Source: Amycolatopsis umgeniensis | GTDB taxonomy: Bacteria > Actinomycetota > Actinomycetes > Mycobacteriales > Pseudonocardiaceae | NCBI RefSeq assembly: GCF_014205155.1 | Contig: NZ_JACHMX010000001.1 | Coordinates: forward strand, 6,572,001-6,636,000 | Direction of reading: 5' to 3' | Length of the DNA stretch: 64,000 nucleotides | Part shown: positions 41,674-54,259 of the stretch, in pieces | Layout: every line of letters starts with the position of its first letter | Position numbering within the stretch: the stretch's first letter is position 1 | Made by a program: the position numbers and the translations under genes | Notes under the pieces: generated by a model | Database searches by the model: none | Seen by the model: the letters and a program-made list of their open reading frames with translations, nothing else | Told to the model about the DNA's origin: nothing

Positions 41674-42123
41674 TCAGACGTTCAGTTGGCGCACGAACCG
41701 GGCGCTGCGCTCGCAGCGGTCCTCGTACCCGCGCGCCCGGTAGAAGGCGTGCGCGCCGGTCCGATGACGGGAACTGGTGACCTCCATGGCGACGCAGTCC
41801 CACCGCATCGCCTCCGCCTCGGCGGCCGCGACCAGCTCACGGCCGACCCCCGTGCCGCGCTGGGCCTCGTCCACCACCAGGGCCACGATCCGGCCCACGG
41901 AGCCTTCCTTCTCGAAAAGGGGGATCGCGACCACCGCGACGACGCCGATCACGCCGTCGTCCGACTCGGCGACGAGCGCGGCACCCTCCGGATGCCGCGA
42001 CCAGCGTTCGAGCCGGCGGCGCACGTCTTCCACGCTGTTGTCCGGGTAGCCCAGCTCGGTGAGCAGCGCGGTCACGGCGGGGGCGTCGGTGTCACGCGCG
42101 GGGCGGATCTCCATGAGATCCAT
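41674..42123 (-). CDS. GNAT N-acetyltransferase
   Basis: The 149-residue protein starts MDLMEIRPARDTDAPAVTAL and has the GNAT acetyl-CoA loop IVALVVDEAQRGTGVGRELV (Q/R-x-x-G-x-G/A) followed by AFYRARGYEDRCERSARFV near the end. Substrate unknown. It is a single-gene unit next to tRNA-Pro. Confidence 0.88.
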   Translation of the reverse strand: MDLMEIRPARDTDAPAVTALLTELGYPDNSVEDVRRRLERWSRHPEGAALVAESDDGVIGVVAVVAIPLFEKEGSVGRIVALVVDEAQRGTGVGRELVAAAEAEAMRWDCVAMEVTSSRHRTGAHAFYRARGYEDRCERSARFVRQLNV

Positions 42124-42139
42124 TAAAGCCGAGGAAGCG

Positions 42140-42166
42140 AAAAAGGCCGGACCCGCAGGTCCGGCC
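42140..42166 (-). terminator. Rho-independent terminator of tRNA-Pro
   Basis: On the minus strand a perfect 9-bp stem (42166-42158 with 42153-42145, four-base loop) is followed by TTTTT, just downstream of the tRNA. It is a canonical intrinsic terminator, rarer in this window than T-less hairpins. Confidence 0.85.
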
Positions 42167-42174
42167 TCATCGAG

Positions 42175-42248
42175 TCGGGCTGACAGGATTTGAACCTGCG
42201 ACCCTCCGCTCCCAAAGCGGATGCGCTACCAAGCTGCGCCACAGCCCG
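42175..42248 (-). tRNA. tRNA-Pro (anticodon TGG)
   Basis: On the minus strand the acceptor arms CGGGCTG and CAGCCCG pair perfectly. D arm GGCGCAGCTTGGTAGCGC, anticodon stem TCCGC/GCGGA with loop TTTGGGA (anticodon TGG), T arm GCAGGTTCAAATCCTGT. CCA is not encoded. Confidence 0.96.
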
Positions 42249-42333
42249 TGACTTCCCCGATCTTGCCGGGGGGTGTGCGCACAGCCTAGCGGGTCACGCT
42301 AAGCTGTTTTAGCACCCGGTACTTCGGGGGCGC

Positions 42334-42407
42334 GCGGGTGTAGCTCAATGGTAGAGCCCTAGTCTTCCAAACTAGCTACGCGGGTTCGATTCCCGTCACC
42401 CGCTCCA
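42334..42407 (+). tRNA. tRNA-Gly (anticodon TCC), CCA encoded
   Basis: Acceptor arms GCGGGTG and CACCCGC pair perfectly, D arm GTAGCTCAATGGTAGAGC, anticodon loop CTTCCAA on stem CTAGT/ACTAG (anticodon TCC), T arm CGGGTTCGATTCCCG. The 3' end reads TCCA, so the CCA is encoded, unlike the two other tRNAs here. Confidence 0.96.
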
Positions 42408-42421
42408 CCGCTTCGAACGAG

Positions 42422-42453
42422 ACCCGCAGGCACTCTGGCCTGCGGGTTCTTTC
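42422..42453 (+). terminator. Terminator of tRNA-Gly
   Basis: A perfect 10-bp stem (42422-42431 with 42438-42447, loop ACTCTG) followed by TCTTT, 14 bases after the tRNA. Confidence 0.85.
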
Positions 42454-42475
42454 ATGTCCGGCCCTGAAGCTCGTA

Positions 42476-42530
42476 TGTCCTGAAGGTCACCTTCGGGACG
42501 TTGAGCGTCTCAAAGGTGGCCTTCAGGACA
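42476..42530. repeat. Inverted repeat with GGGACGTTGAGCGTCTC core
   Basis: TGTCCTGAAGG on the left and CCTTCAGGACA on the right pair perfectly, followed inward by CACCTT/AAGGTG and the core GGGACG-TTGAG-CGTCTC. The core is nearly the same as GGACGTTGAACGTCC in the repeat at 55160, so the two belong to one family. Confidence 0.75.
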
Positions 42531-42555
42531 CACCTGGCCGACGCCGTCGTGGGCC

Positions 42556-42838
42556 GTGAGTGGCTAGGACGGTTCTAGCGGACCCGGTTAGTTACCACTC
42601 ACGATCACCTGGACCGAGCCGGTACTTTCGCGTGATCGAGTGGACGACACGCGTGATCAGACGGACGACACGTGTGTGGAGTTGGACGACACACCGCGCG
42701 GCCGGGTCCCACCGCGAGTCGTCCGTCCAATCACGCGTGTCGTCCACCCAGTCACGTGTGTCGTCCCACCGGTCACGCGAAACCGCTCGACCGCAGGTAC
42801 TTGAGACACGGTTGGCCTCAACCGTCCTAGCCACTCAC
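42556..42838. repeat. Large nested inverted repeat of 21-bp units
   Basis: Perfect 19-bp terminal arms (42556-42574 with 42820-42838) enclose a second inverted pair (TTTCGCGTGA and TCACGCGAAA) and then direct 21-bp units with GGACGACAC(G)CGTGATC that reappear inverted (GTCGTCC...TCACGCGTGTCGTCC) on the right. The whole 283-bp block is a palindrome of repeats. It separates tRNA-Gly from the convergent hybrid kinase. Confidence 0.8.
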
Positions 42839-42850
42839 GAGGCCGCAGCC

Positions 42851-47539
<4,689 letters not shown>

Positions 47540-47669
47540 CTGTGTCGACCCTCTCCACCACGCATGCCAAGCCATGGTCGTCGCATCAGCGTGCCATGAT
47601 TCGACCTACACTTCGAGCCAGTCCGCCCGCTCACGCTGCGCTACCCGCCAGGCAGGAGGAGGTCCGGGA

Positions 47670-49247
47670 ATGGTGTCACGGCCGGCCCCGGCCTCGACGT
47701 CGCTCCCCTCGGAGCCGTCGGCAGGGAAGGGCGAGGGCGCGCTGCCCGAATCCGGGAGGTTCTGGCGCGAGCTGCTCGAAGACGTGCGTGACGCGGTGCT
47801 CGTCCAGGACGTCGGCGGCGCGCTGCGCTGGTCGAATCCCGCCGCCCGCGAGCTGTTCGGCGGCGGCCGCCCGGTGCTGACCGCCGAGGGCCCCGACGTC
47901 GGCCATGTCGAACACACCGGCCGCCGGTTCCCCGCGCGGATCCGGACGCTGCCCGGCGGCTGGCACGCGTGGACCGTGACCTCCGCTGTCGCGGCCGACG
48001 GCCCGCGTGTCGACGGCTTCCTCGCCGCCGCGGCGCCCCGGCTGGCTTCCGCGCGGGGGCGGCACGGGACGGCGAAGGTGATCGCCGAGGTCGCCGCGGC
48101 CGAACTCGCCGACTGTGTGTTCGTCCTGCTGCCCACCACCCGCGGCCGGTGGGAGTGGTGGAGCTGCGATCACCGCACCCACCACGGGCACGGCCGTATC
48201 CGCCGCGTCCCCGCCCAGCTGGCGCCGGTGCTCGCCGGCACCTTCGCCTCCACCGAGGACCCCGAGGCCAAGGCGGTCCCGGAGGAAGAGGTCGCGACGT
48301 TGCCCGCGGTCGTCGCGGAACGCCTCGCCGGCCACTCGTCGGTCTCCGTGGTCTCGCTGGGGCTCGACGGCGGTGCCGGTGTCACCGGCGCTGTCGTGCT
48401 CGGCAGGCGCGGCGCACCCGCCTTCGGCGACGACCATCCGCGCGCGATCACCGAGTTCGCCAGGGCGGCCGGGACGGCGCTGGCGAACGCGCATCGCTAC
48501 GCCCGCCAGGAAGAGGCCACCCGCGGCCTGGAGACCACGCTGCGCCCGATGCCGCCGCCCGACGTCCCCGGCGTCAAATTCGACGTCTGGTACGAGCCGT
48601 CGAGCGGGCTGCTCGACGTCGGCGGCGACTTCTACGACGTCCTGCCGAGGGAAGACGGCGGCGCCATGTACGTCCTCGGCGACGTCTGCGGCAAGGGCGC
48701 CGAGGCGGCCGCGCTCACCGGCAGGGTCCGGCAGACCCTCGCCGCGCTCAACCTCGTCGAGCACGACAACACGACGCTGCTGAGCTTGCTCAACTCCCTG
48801 CTCATCACCGGCGGCAGCGGCCGGTTCGCCACGCTGGTACTCGGTTCGGTGCTGGCGGGCGAGGACGGTCTCGCCGTCACCTTGGCTTCCGGCGGCCATC
48901 CCGCACCGCTGGTGGTGCGCCGCCGCGGCGGGGTGGACGAGATCACCCTGCCCGGCACGCTGGTCGGGATCTCCCCGCAGGCGCGGTTCGCCGAGACGAC
49001 CATCCGGCTGGCGGAGGGCGACGTCTGCCTGCTCTACACGGACGGGATCACCGAGGCGCGCCACCACGAGCGCACGTCGGATCTGTTCGGGGACGAGCGG
49101 TTGCGCGAGCTGCTGACCGGCTGCCGGGGGCTGTCCGGCCGCGAGGTGGTCGCCCGCGTCCGCTCGGCGGTGCGGGAATGGCTCGGCAGCGGGACGCACG
49201 ACGACATCGCCGTCCTCGCCATCGAGGCGTCACGACCCGCGCAGTAG
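47670..49247 (+). CDS. PAS/GAF-SpoIIE PP2C phosphatase (OsaC-like)
   Basis: The ATG follows AGGAGGAGG, an excellent ribosome site, and gives 525 residues. A PAS-like segment lies around 25-90 (LLEDVRDAVLVQDVGGALRW), a GAF domain about 120-270, then a SpoIIE/RsbU phosphatase domain from about 290: LDVGGDFYDVLPREDGG, LGDVCGKGAEAAALTG, LLYTDGITEARHHERT and DDIAVLAI carry the metal-binding aspartates. Such phosphatases dephosphorylate anti-anti-sigma factors. Divergence from the OsaA-like kinase matches the osa locus that restrains sigma-B in Streptomyces. An RsbW-type kinase domain, present in OsaC, is absent here. Confidence 0.9.
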   Translation: MVSRPAPASTSLPSEPSAGKGEGALPESGRFWRELLEDVRDAVLVQDVGGALRWSNPAARELFGGGRPVLTAEGPDVGHVEHTGRRFPARIRTLPGGWHAWTVTSAVAADGPRVDGFLAAAAPRLASARGRHGTAKVIAEVAAAELADCVFVLLPTTRGRWEWWSCDHRTHHGHGRIRRVPAQLAPVLAGTFASTEDPEAKAVPEEEVATLPAVVAERLAGHSSVSVVSLGLDGGAGVTGAVVLGRRGAPAFGDDHPRAITEFARAAGTALANAHRYARQEEATRGLETTLRPMPPPDVPGVKFDVWYEPSSGLLDVGGDFYDVLPREDGGAMYVLGDVCGKGAEAAALTGRVRQTLAALNLVEHDNTTLLSLLNSLLITGGSGRFATLVLGSVLAGEDGLAVTLASGGHPAPLVVRRRGGVDEITLPGTLVGISPQARFAETTIRLAEGDVCLLYTDGITEARHHERTSDLFGDERLRELLTGCRGLSGREVVARVRSAVREWLGSGTHDDIAVLAIEASRPAQ

Positions 49248-50276
49248 CCGCACCACCGCCCGCTCGACGATGTCCCTCGCCTCCACCGGATCGGCGGCCT
49301 TCCCGGCCCGCCGCATCGCGCGTTCGATGGTCCGGTCCTTTCGGTACGCCTCGATCACCCGAGGGTCCACATAGGACCGCCTCGCCACCGCGGGGGTGTT
49401 GCCGAGGCCTTCCGCGACTTCGGTCATCACGGCCTTCTCCGCCCGCTTCGCCGCCCGTTCGCTGGACGGCTTTTCCGTGTCCGCGAAGGCCGAAGCGGCG
49501 AGGACGGTGGCGTTCCAGGTGCGCAGGTCCTTCGCGGTGAAGTCCTCGCCCACGAGTTCCTTGAGCCGGTCGTTGATGTCCTCGGCCCGGACCTCCTGCC
49601 ATTCGCGGCCGTCGCGGTAGGCGAGCAGGCGCACCTCCCCGCCGCGGGCACGCCGGAGGGAACGGACCAGCCGCACCAGGCCGTCGTCCCGAAGCCGGAC
49701 CTTGCGCTGGATCCCGCCCTTCGCGGGGTAATCGCAAAGCAGACAGCCTTCGCTGACGGTGACGTGTTCGCACAGCAGCGTCGCCACCCCGTGCGTGCCG
49801 TTCTCGTCGGCGTAGTCCTCCCCGCCGGTCCTGAACACGCCGAGGTCGAGCATGCGCAGCGCGCCGGCGAGCACGCGCTCGCGGGTGAGGCCGCGCGAAT
49901 CGAGATCCTCCTGGACGGCTTCGCGGAGCCGGGGGAGGCGTCGAGCCAGCGCGAGGACGCGCTCGTGTTTCTCCTCGTCCCGGGCCCGCCGCCACTCCTC
50001 GTGGTAGAGGTACTGGCGGCGCCCGGCGTCGTCCACCCCGACGGCCAGGATGTGGGCGTTCTCGTGCGGGGAGATCCACACGCGCCGCCACGCGGGCGGG
50101 ATCGCCAGCGCGTCGATCCGTTCGATCGCGTGCTCGTCCTTCAGCGGATCGCCGTCCGGGGTCAGATAGCCGAAGCCACGACCTCTGCGCCGCCTCCGGA
50201 TGCCGGGGGACCCGAGGTCCGCTCGCCGAAGTCGCATATGCGGCGGATACCCGCGGTGATCGCGATCCATACCCAT
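49230..50276 (-). CDS. DNA topoisomerase IB
   Basis: The 348-residue protein (start 50276; MRLRRADLGSPGIRRRRRGR at 50237 is the family-typical start and equally likely) has RRRRGRGFGYLTPDG, IPPAWRRVWISPHENAHILA, a GALRMLDLGVFRTGGEDYAD catalytic Arg segment, AKDLRTWNATVLAA and TPAVARRSYVDPRVIEAY with the active-site tyrosine. Topo IB relaxes both positive and negative supercoils without ATP. It is common in soil actinobacteria. Its 3' end overlaps the SpoIIE gene by 18 bp (convergent). Confidence 0.92.
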   Translation of the reverse strand: MGMDRDHRGYPPHMRLRRADLGSPGIRRRRRGRGFGYLTPDGDPLKDEHAIERIDALAIPPAWRRVWISPHENAHILAVGVDDAGRRQYLYHEEWRRARDEEKHERVLALARRLPRLREAVQEDLDSRGLTRERVLAGALRMLDLGVFRTGGEDYADENGTHGVATLLCEHVTVSEGCLLCDYPAKGGIQRKVRLRDDGLVRLVRSLRRARGGEVRLLAYRDGREWQEVRAEDINDRLKELVGEDFTAKDLRTWNATVLAASAFADTEKPSSERAAKRAEKAVMTEVAEGLGNTPAVARRSYVDPRVIEAYRKDRTIERAMRRAGKAADPVEARDIVERAVVRLLRGS

Positions 50277-50302
50277 GGTTCGGCGGCTGCGGTCCGGGGT
50301 AG
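50277..50302 (+). promoter_or_regulatory. Sigma-B-like promoter
   Basis: GGTT (50277-50280), a 16-base spacer and GGGTA (50297-50301) fit the actinobacterial sigma-B promoter form GNNTN plus 14-16 bases plus GGGTA(C/T). It lies 36-60 bp before the PfpI gene, a stress-type product. Confidence 0.5.
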
Positions 50303-50336
50303 TCCCGGGGCGAACCCGACTCGAGGAGGGAACCCC

Positions 50337-50879
50337 ATGGCGACATCGCTGAAGGGGCGCCGCGTGGCCATTCTGGCCGCGGACGGTGTGGAACAGGTCG
50401 AACTGGTCGAACCACGCAAAGCGGTCACCGATGCCGGGGCCACGGCCGAGGTCGTTTCCCTGGAATCCGGTGAGATCCAGGCCATGAACGGCGACATCGA
50501 CAAGGCCGACAAGTTCACTGTGGACCGCGTCGTCAAGGACGTCACCGTCGACGATTTCGACGCGCTCGTCCTCCCCGGCGGCACGATGAATCCGGACAAT
50601 CTGCGCGCGGACGAGAACGCGGTCCGTTTCGTCCGCGATTTCGTGAACAGCGGCAAACCGGTCGGCGTCATCTGTCACGGGCCGTGGACGCTGGTCGAGG
50701 CCGACGTCGTCCGTGGCCGCACGCTCACCTCGTATCCCAGCGTGCGCACCGACATCCGCAACGCGGGCGGAACCGTCGTCGACCAGGAGGTCGTCAACGA
50801 CAACGGCCTGATCTCCAGCCGGAATCCGGACGACCTGCCCGCGTTCTGCGCCGCGATCGTGACCGAATTCGCCCGGTGA
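50337..50879 (+). CDS. PfpI/DJ-1 family protein (class I glutamine amidotransferase-like)
   Basis: The ATG follows GAGGAGGG and gives 180 residues. The nucleophile elbow is GVICHGPWTLVEAD (Cys-His of the Cys-His-Glu triad) and the start GRRVAILAADGVEQVELV plus LVLPGGTMNPDNLR fit YhbO/PfpI. These act as deglycases or stress proteins rather than true proteases. A sigma-B-like promoter precedes it and supports stress regulation. Confidence 0.92.
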   Translation: MATSLKGRRVAILAADGVEQVELVEPRKAVTDAGATAEVVSLESGEIQAMNGDIDKADKFTVDRVVKDVTVDDFDALVLPGGTMNPDNLRADENAVRFVRDFVNSGKPVGVICHGPWTLVEADVVRGRTLTSYPSVRTDIRNAGGTVVDQEVVNDNGLISSRNPDDLPAFCAAIVTEFAR

Positions 50880-50946
50880 GTCCGGAAAACGAGTGGCGCG
50901 CGTCACATAAATGGGGGAGTGTGGTGGGAGAGAAGGAGGTGCCGCG

Positions 50947-51129
50947 ATGACCGTGCATGCCAGACGCTACGGCCGTTGGTGCCGTGAGCATTTCGACACC
51001 GAGCCGGAATCGGGCGAGCAGCGCCCGGCGGGCCAGGATGGGGAAGCCGTCGCGGTGGTCACCGATGCCCAGGCCCAGCAGGCCCAGGCCGGTGACGCCC
51101 CCGAGGCGAAGCCGGGCTCGCTCAGCTGA
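50947..51129 (+). CDS. Small 60-residue hypothetical protein
   Basis: The ATG follows AAGGAGGT at perfect spacing, so it is very likely translated. The product MTVHARRYGRWCREHFDTEP is followed by a Gln/Ala-rich tail (VTDAQAQQAQAGDAPEAKPG). It is basic at the start and acidic later, with no fold recognised. It ends eight bases inside the convergent membrane-protein gene. Confidence 0.65.
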   Translation: MTVHARRYGRWCREHFDTEPESGEQRPAGQDGEAVAVVTDAQAQQAQAGDAPEAKPGSLS

Positions 51130-51508
51130 GCGTCCGCCGGTACCAGACCCGCTTCGGGCCCGGCAGGCCGATCCGCGAGACCAGATCGGTCACCACGCCG
51201 CCGATGATCAGCCACAGCAAGGCGGCGAGGCCGTCGTTGAGCAGGGTGCGCAGCTTCGGGCCGTCCGGAGTGAACAGGTTGCGCAGGCCGAGCGAGACCC
51301 CGCGTGACCACTGGTCGATCAGCTGCGCGAAACCGTTGCCGGGATTGGCCTCGCCGAACACGAGCAGGATGTGGATGATCAGCACCAGTGCGAAGATCCA
51401 GCACACCGCGTGGACGACGGCGTTGACGATGCGCACGACGCGAATCCTCGTCGGCGTGCGCTCGACGATCTCTTCCTGCGGCTCACGCGGGTCGTTGATG
51501 TAGGTCAT
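51122..51508 (-). CDS. YggT-like small membrane protein
   Basis: The 128-residue protein has two or three TM segments (NAVVHAVCWIFALVLIIHIL, LNDGLAALLWLIIGGVVTDL) with a loop GEANPGNGFAQLIDQWSRG and an NLFTPDGPKLRTLLNDG stretch that resemble a YGGT-like fold. No catalytic motif. Encoded 49 bp downstream of the Ser/Thr kinase gene on the same strand, so possibly cotranscribed. Confidence 0.72.
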   Translation of the reverse strand: MTYINDPREPQEEIVERTPTRIRVVRIVNAVVHAVCWIFALVLIIHILLVFGEANPGNGFAQLIDQWSRGVSLGLRNLFTPDGPKLRTLLNDGLAALLWLIIGGVVTDLVSRIGLPGPKRVWYRRTLS

Positions 51509-51557
51509 CGCCGTCTCCCATCATCGTCCACAGTGGACTTTATGGCTGGGCGGAAGC

Positions 51558-52877
51558 TCAGCCAGGATCCCGGGTCTTCGTCCTCGACTTGGTCCGGGTC
51601 TTCGATTTGCTCGGCTTGTCCGAGGTGCTCGGGTCGCCGTTGGACGCCGTCGCGCCACTCGGTGTCGAGGTCACCCCGACGTTTCCGGTGGTGTGCGGCC
51701 GGTTTCCGGAGACCGGCACGGCCTCGGTCACCACGACGGTGCCGTTGGACGCTTTCGCGCTGCGAGTGGGCACCTCGACGGCTTCCGAGGACGGCTGTCC
51801 CTGGTCGGCCATCGGACCGGAAGTACCCGTCGCCGCCGGAGGGACCACCCCGCCCGGCAGGACCGGCGGGTTCGCCCCGGTCTGGTTGACCGCCAGCAGC
51901 ACACCGACGGTGATCGCCGCGGCGGGCGCGCTGATGGCGGCGACCACGGCCGCCCGCTTGCGGCCGACCGGACCGAAGTGGGCGACTCTGGTCCCGGTGG
52001 AGTCCTCCAGCAGGATCCGCGAGATCGCGGCGGCCGTCGGGCGCTGCGCGGGTTTCTGCGCGGTCATCCCGCGCAGCAGTGTCGTCATGGTCGTCGACAG
52101 TCCGGAGGGGATCCGGGGCGGCCGGTGCAGCCGCCCGACCGCGGCCTCGACCGGTGTCCCGGTGTACTCGCGTTCCCCGGACAGGCATTCGAGCAGGACC
52201 AGGCCGAGTGAGTAGATGTCGGCGGGCGGGCCGATGTTCTCGCCGCGGACCTGTTCGGGCGCCATGTACGCCGCGGTGCCGACGACGCCGCCGGTCTCGG
52301 TCACCCGGGTGGCGTCGAAGGCGTGCGCGACGCCGAAATCGCCGATCAGCGGGCCGTCGTCGGCCATCAGGATGTTCGCCGGTTTCAGATCGCGGTGGGT
52401 GATGCCGTGCGCGTGGACGTGTGCGAGCGCGTCGCTCAGCCGGGCTGTCAGATCGACGACGGCGTCTTGGGAAAGCGGACCGGAACGCAGGCGCTGGGCC
52501 AGGTTCGGCCCTTCGACCAGGCGCATCGTGAGGTAGGTGTAGCCGTCGTCGGAGCCTGCGTCGTACAGCGGGACGAGCCCGGGGTGGCGGACCTCGCTGA
52601 GGACCTGGATCTCCTGCTGACGGCGCCGCTCGTCGCGGGTCATCGTGTCGGCGTGGAACAGTTTCAGCGCGACCTCGCGCCGTTCGCGCAGGTCACGGGC
52701 GCGGAAGACCCGCGCTGTCGCCCCGCGGCCGAGCAGCTCCCCGACCTCGTACCGGCCGGCGAGCTTGCGCGGCAGATGGTCCGGGTCGTGGACGTTCAAA
52801 CTGAACCGTCGCTGGGTCGTCCCAGCGTCGAGGTCTTCGTCTTCGTCACCGTCAGCGCGCGAATCCGCGTCGTCCAT
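51558..52877 (-). CDS. Serine/threonine protein kinase (PknB-like) with ectodomain
   Basis: The ATG at 52877 has GGAGGT seven bases before it and gives 439 residues. An acidic head is followed by the kinase domain (YEVGELLGRGATARVFRARD, catalytic Lys72 in EVALKLF, THRDLKPANILM, DFGVAHAF, YMAPEQV). A single TM (AAVVAAISAPAAAITVGVLL) leads to an extracellular Ser/Thr/Pro-rich domain of about 110 residues with no PASTA repeats, so it is not the cell-wall PknB. It may sense an unknown signal. Confidence 0.92.
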   Translation of the reverse strand: MDDADSRADGDEDEDLDAGTTQRRFSLNVHDPDHLPRKLAGRYEVGELLGRGATARVFRARDLRERREVALKLFHADTMTRDERRRQQEIQVLSEVRHPGLVPLYDAGSDDGYTYLTMRLVEGPNLAQRLRSGPLSQDAVVDLTARLSDALAHVHAHGITHRDLKPANILMADDGPLIGDFGVAHAFDATRVTETGGVVGTAAYMAPEQVRGENIGPPADIYSLGLVLLECLSGEREYTGTPVEAAVGRLHRPPRIPSGLSTTMTTLLRGMTAQKPAQRPTAAAISRILLEDSTGTRVAHFGPVGRKRAAVVAAISAPAAAITVGVLLAVNQTGANPPVLPGGVVPPAATGTSGPMADQGQPSSEAVEVPTRSAKASNGTVVVTEAVPVSGNRPHTTGNVGVTSTPSGATASNGDPSTSDKPSKSKTRTKSRTKTRDPG

Positions 52878-53020
52878 CGGTGCTACCTCCGTCCACCGGC
52901 CGAACGCCGTATACCCGGTCCGGCCCCGGGCGAAACAAGGTTTGAGAGCGTACCGGACAAGATCCGCGGGTTCACCCCGAACGGCGGGCAACCCCGGTGA
53001 GGGCCGGACGTCTCGTGGTC

Positions 53021-54118
53021 ATGAAGTCGAACCGGTGGGCCGCGCTCGCCGCCACCGCCTTGACCACCCTGGCTGTCTTCACTTCTCCCGCCGCCGCCGA
53101 TTCGTTGGTACCCCAGGGTTTCGCCCCCGCTTCGACGAGCTGGACGGGTTCGCTGCGCGGGTTCGTCCTCGGGTTTTCGCCGTGCGGGAAACCGGGATGG
53201 TGCGCGTCCCTGTTGTCGACGGCCGACGGCGGGAAGCGGTGGCGGCGTGTCGGCGCGCCGCCGATCTCGTTGCCGGACAACCACAACCAGGTCAAGCTCG
53301 CCGTGATCGACGAACGCGACGTCTTCCTCTCCGACGGCAACCGGCTGCTCGCCAGCCACGACGGGGGCGTCAACTGGTCCCGCGTCCGTCTCGCCGGGGT
53401 CCGGGAACCCTTCTATATTTCGAAAATCACCGAAGCGGGACCTCGGGTGTTCGCGATGGTCACCGGTTTCGGCAGTCCGTCGACGACGACGCTCTACGCC
53501 GGGCTGCCCGGCACCCGGGTCCTCCAGCCTGTCCCGGGATTCACCGTCACCGGCTCCGCGACCTACGGCGATGTCACCACCAGCGGCGGGGTCCAGGTGT
53601 CGATGGGGTCGGACTACCGCGTCCAGAAGTACTGGACGTCTTCCGATGGCCTGACCTTCGCGGCCGCGCCGCCGCCCTGCCCGGCGGACAGTTCGGCTTC
53701 GTTGAGCGGAGTCCGGCGGGGACAGGTGCTGGCGTTGTGCAGCGGGGGACCGGGGACGCCGCAGCCGGGGGCGACCGTCCGGCGCTTGTGGCGGGCGCCG
53801 AAACTCGGCGGGCGGTTCACCGGAACGGCGCAAGCGCCCACGCTCGGGATCAACCAGAGTTTCAGCGCCGCTTCGCCCACGGCGGCGACCGTGGCGGCGG
53901 AAGGCGGCGGCACCGGCTTCCTGCACAGCACCGCCGACGGCGGGCTGACCTGGACGACGACGGTGCTCAGCGGCCGAGGGGTCTGTCTCAACGATCTGGA
54001 CTTCCCGGACGAGCGGGTCGGGGTGGTGGTCGACGGGCTGCCCGACGCCGACGGAGGTTCGGCGGTCTACCGCACCACGGATGGCGGAGTGACCTGGCGA
54101 GAGCTCGTCTTCGGGTGA
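53021..54118 (+). CDS. Secreted BNR/Ycf48-like repeat protein
   Basis: The ATG at 53021 gives 365 residues with a signal peptide (KSNRWAALAATALTTLAVFT, cleavage near AAA). BNR-type repeats STADGGKRW, ASHDGGVNW, TADGGLTWTT and TTDGGVTW are spread across the protein, so it forms a beta-propeller like sialidase or Ycf48 folds. No catalytic Asp-box enzyme signature can be claimed. GTG 52997 is an alternative start. It is divergent from the Ser/Thr kinase. Confidence 0.8.
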   Translation: MKSNRWAALAATALTTLAVFTSPAAADSLVPQGFAPASTSWTGSLRGFVLGFSPCGKPGWCASLLSTADGGKRWRRVGAPPISLPDNHNQVKLAVIDERDVFLSDGNRLLASHDGGVNWSRVRLAGVREPFYISKITEAGPRVFAMVTGFGSPSTTTLYAGLPGTRVLQPVPGFTVTGSATYGDVTTSGGVQVSMGSDYRVQKYWTSSDGLTFAAAPPPCPADSSASLSGVRRGQVLALCSGGPGTPQPGATVRRLWRAPKLGGRFTGTAQAPTLGINQSFSAASPTAATVAAEGGGTGFLHSTADGGLTWTTTVLSGRGVCLNDLDFPDERVGVVVDGLPDADGGSAVYRTTDGGVTWRELVFG

Positions 54119-54259
54119 TCATCGCAGGTAGGCAAGGCCCTTGGGGAGGTTCACTTCACCACACGCCATGTCGTAACCTGTGCACAGTCCGTCGATGTCG
54201 AGGGAGCCGTGGACCGTGTTCACCGCGATCCGCTTGCGGCTGAAGGGTGGAGCGTGTCC

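Noticed and set aside
42556..42838. Possible CRISPR or integron attachment array
   Set aside because: Repeats are inverted, not regularly spaced with unique spacers, and no integrase is near.
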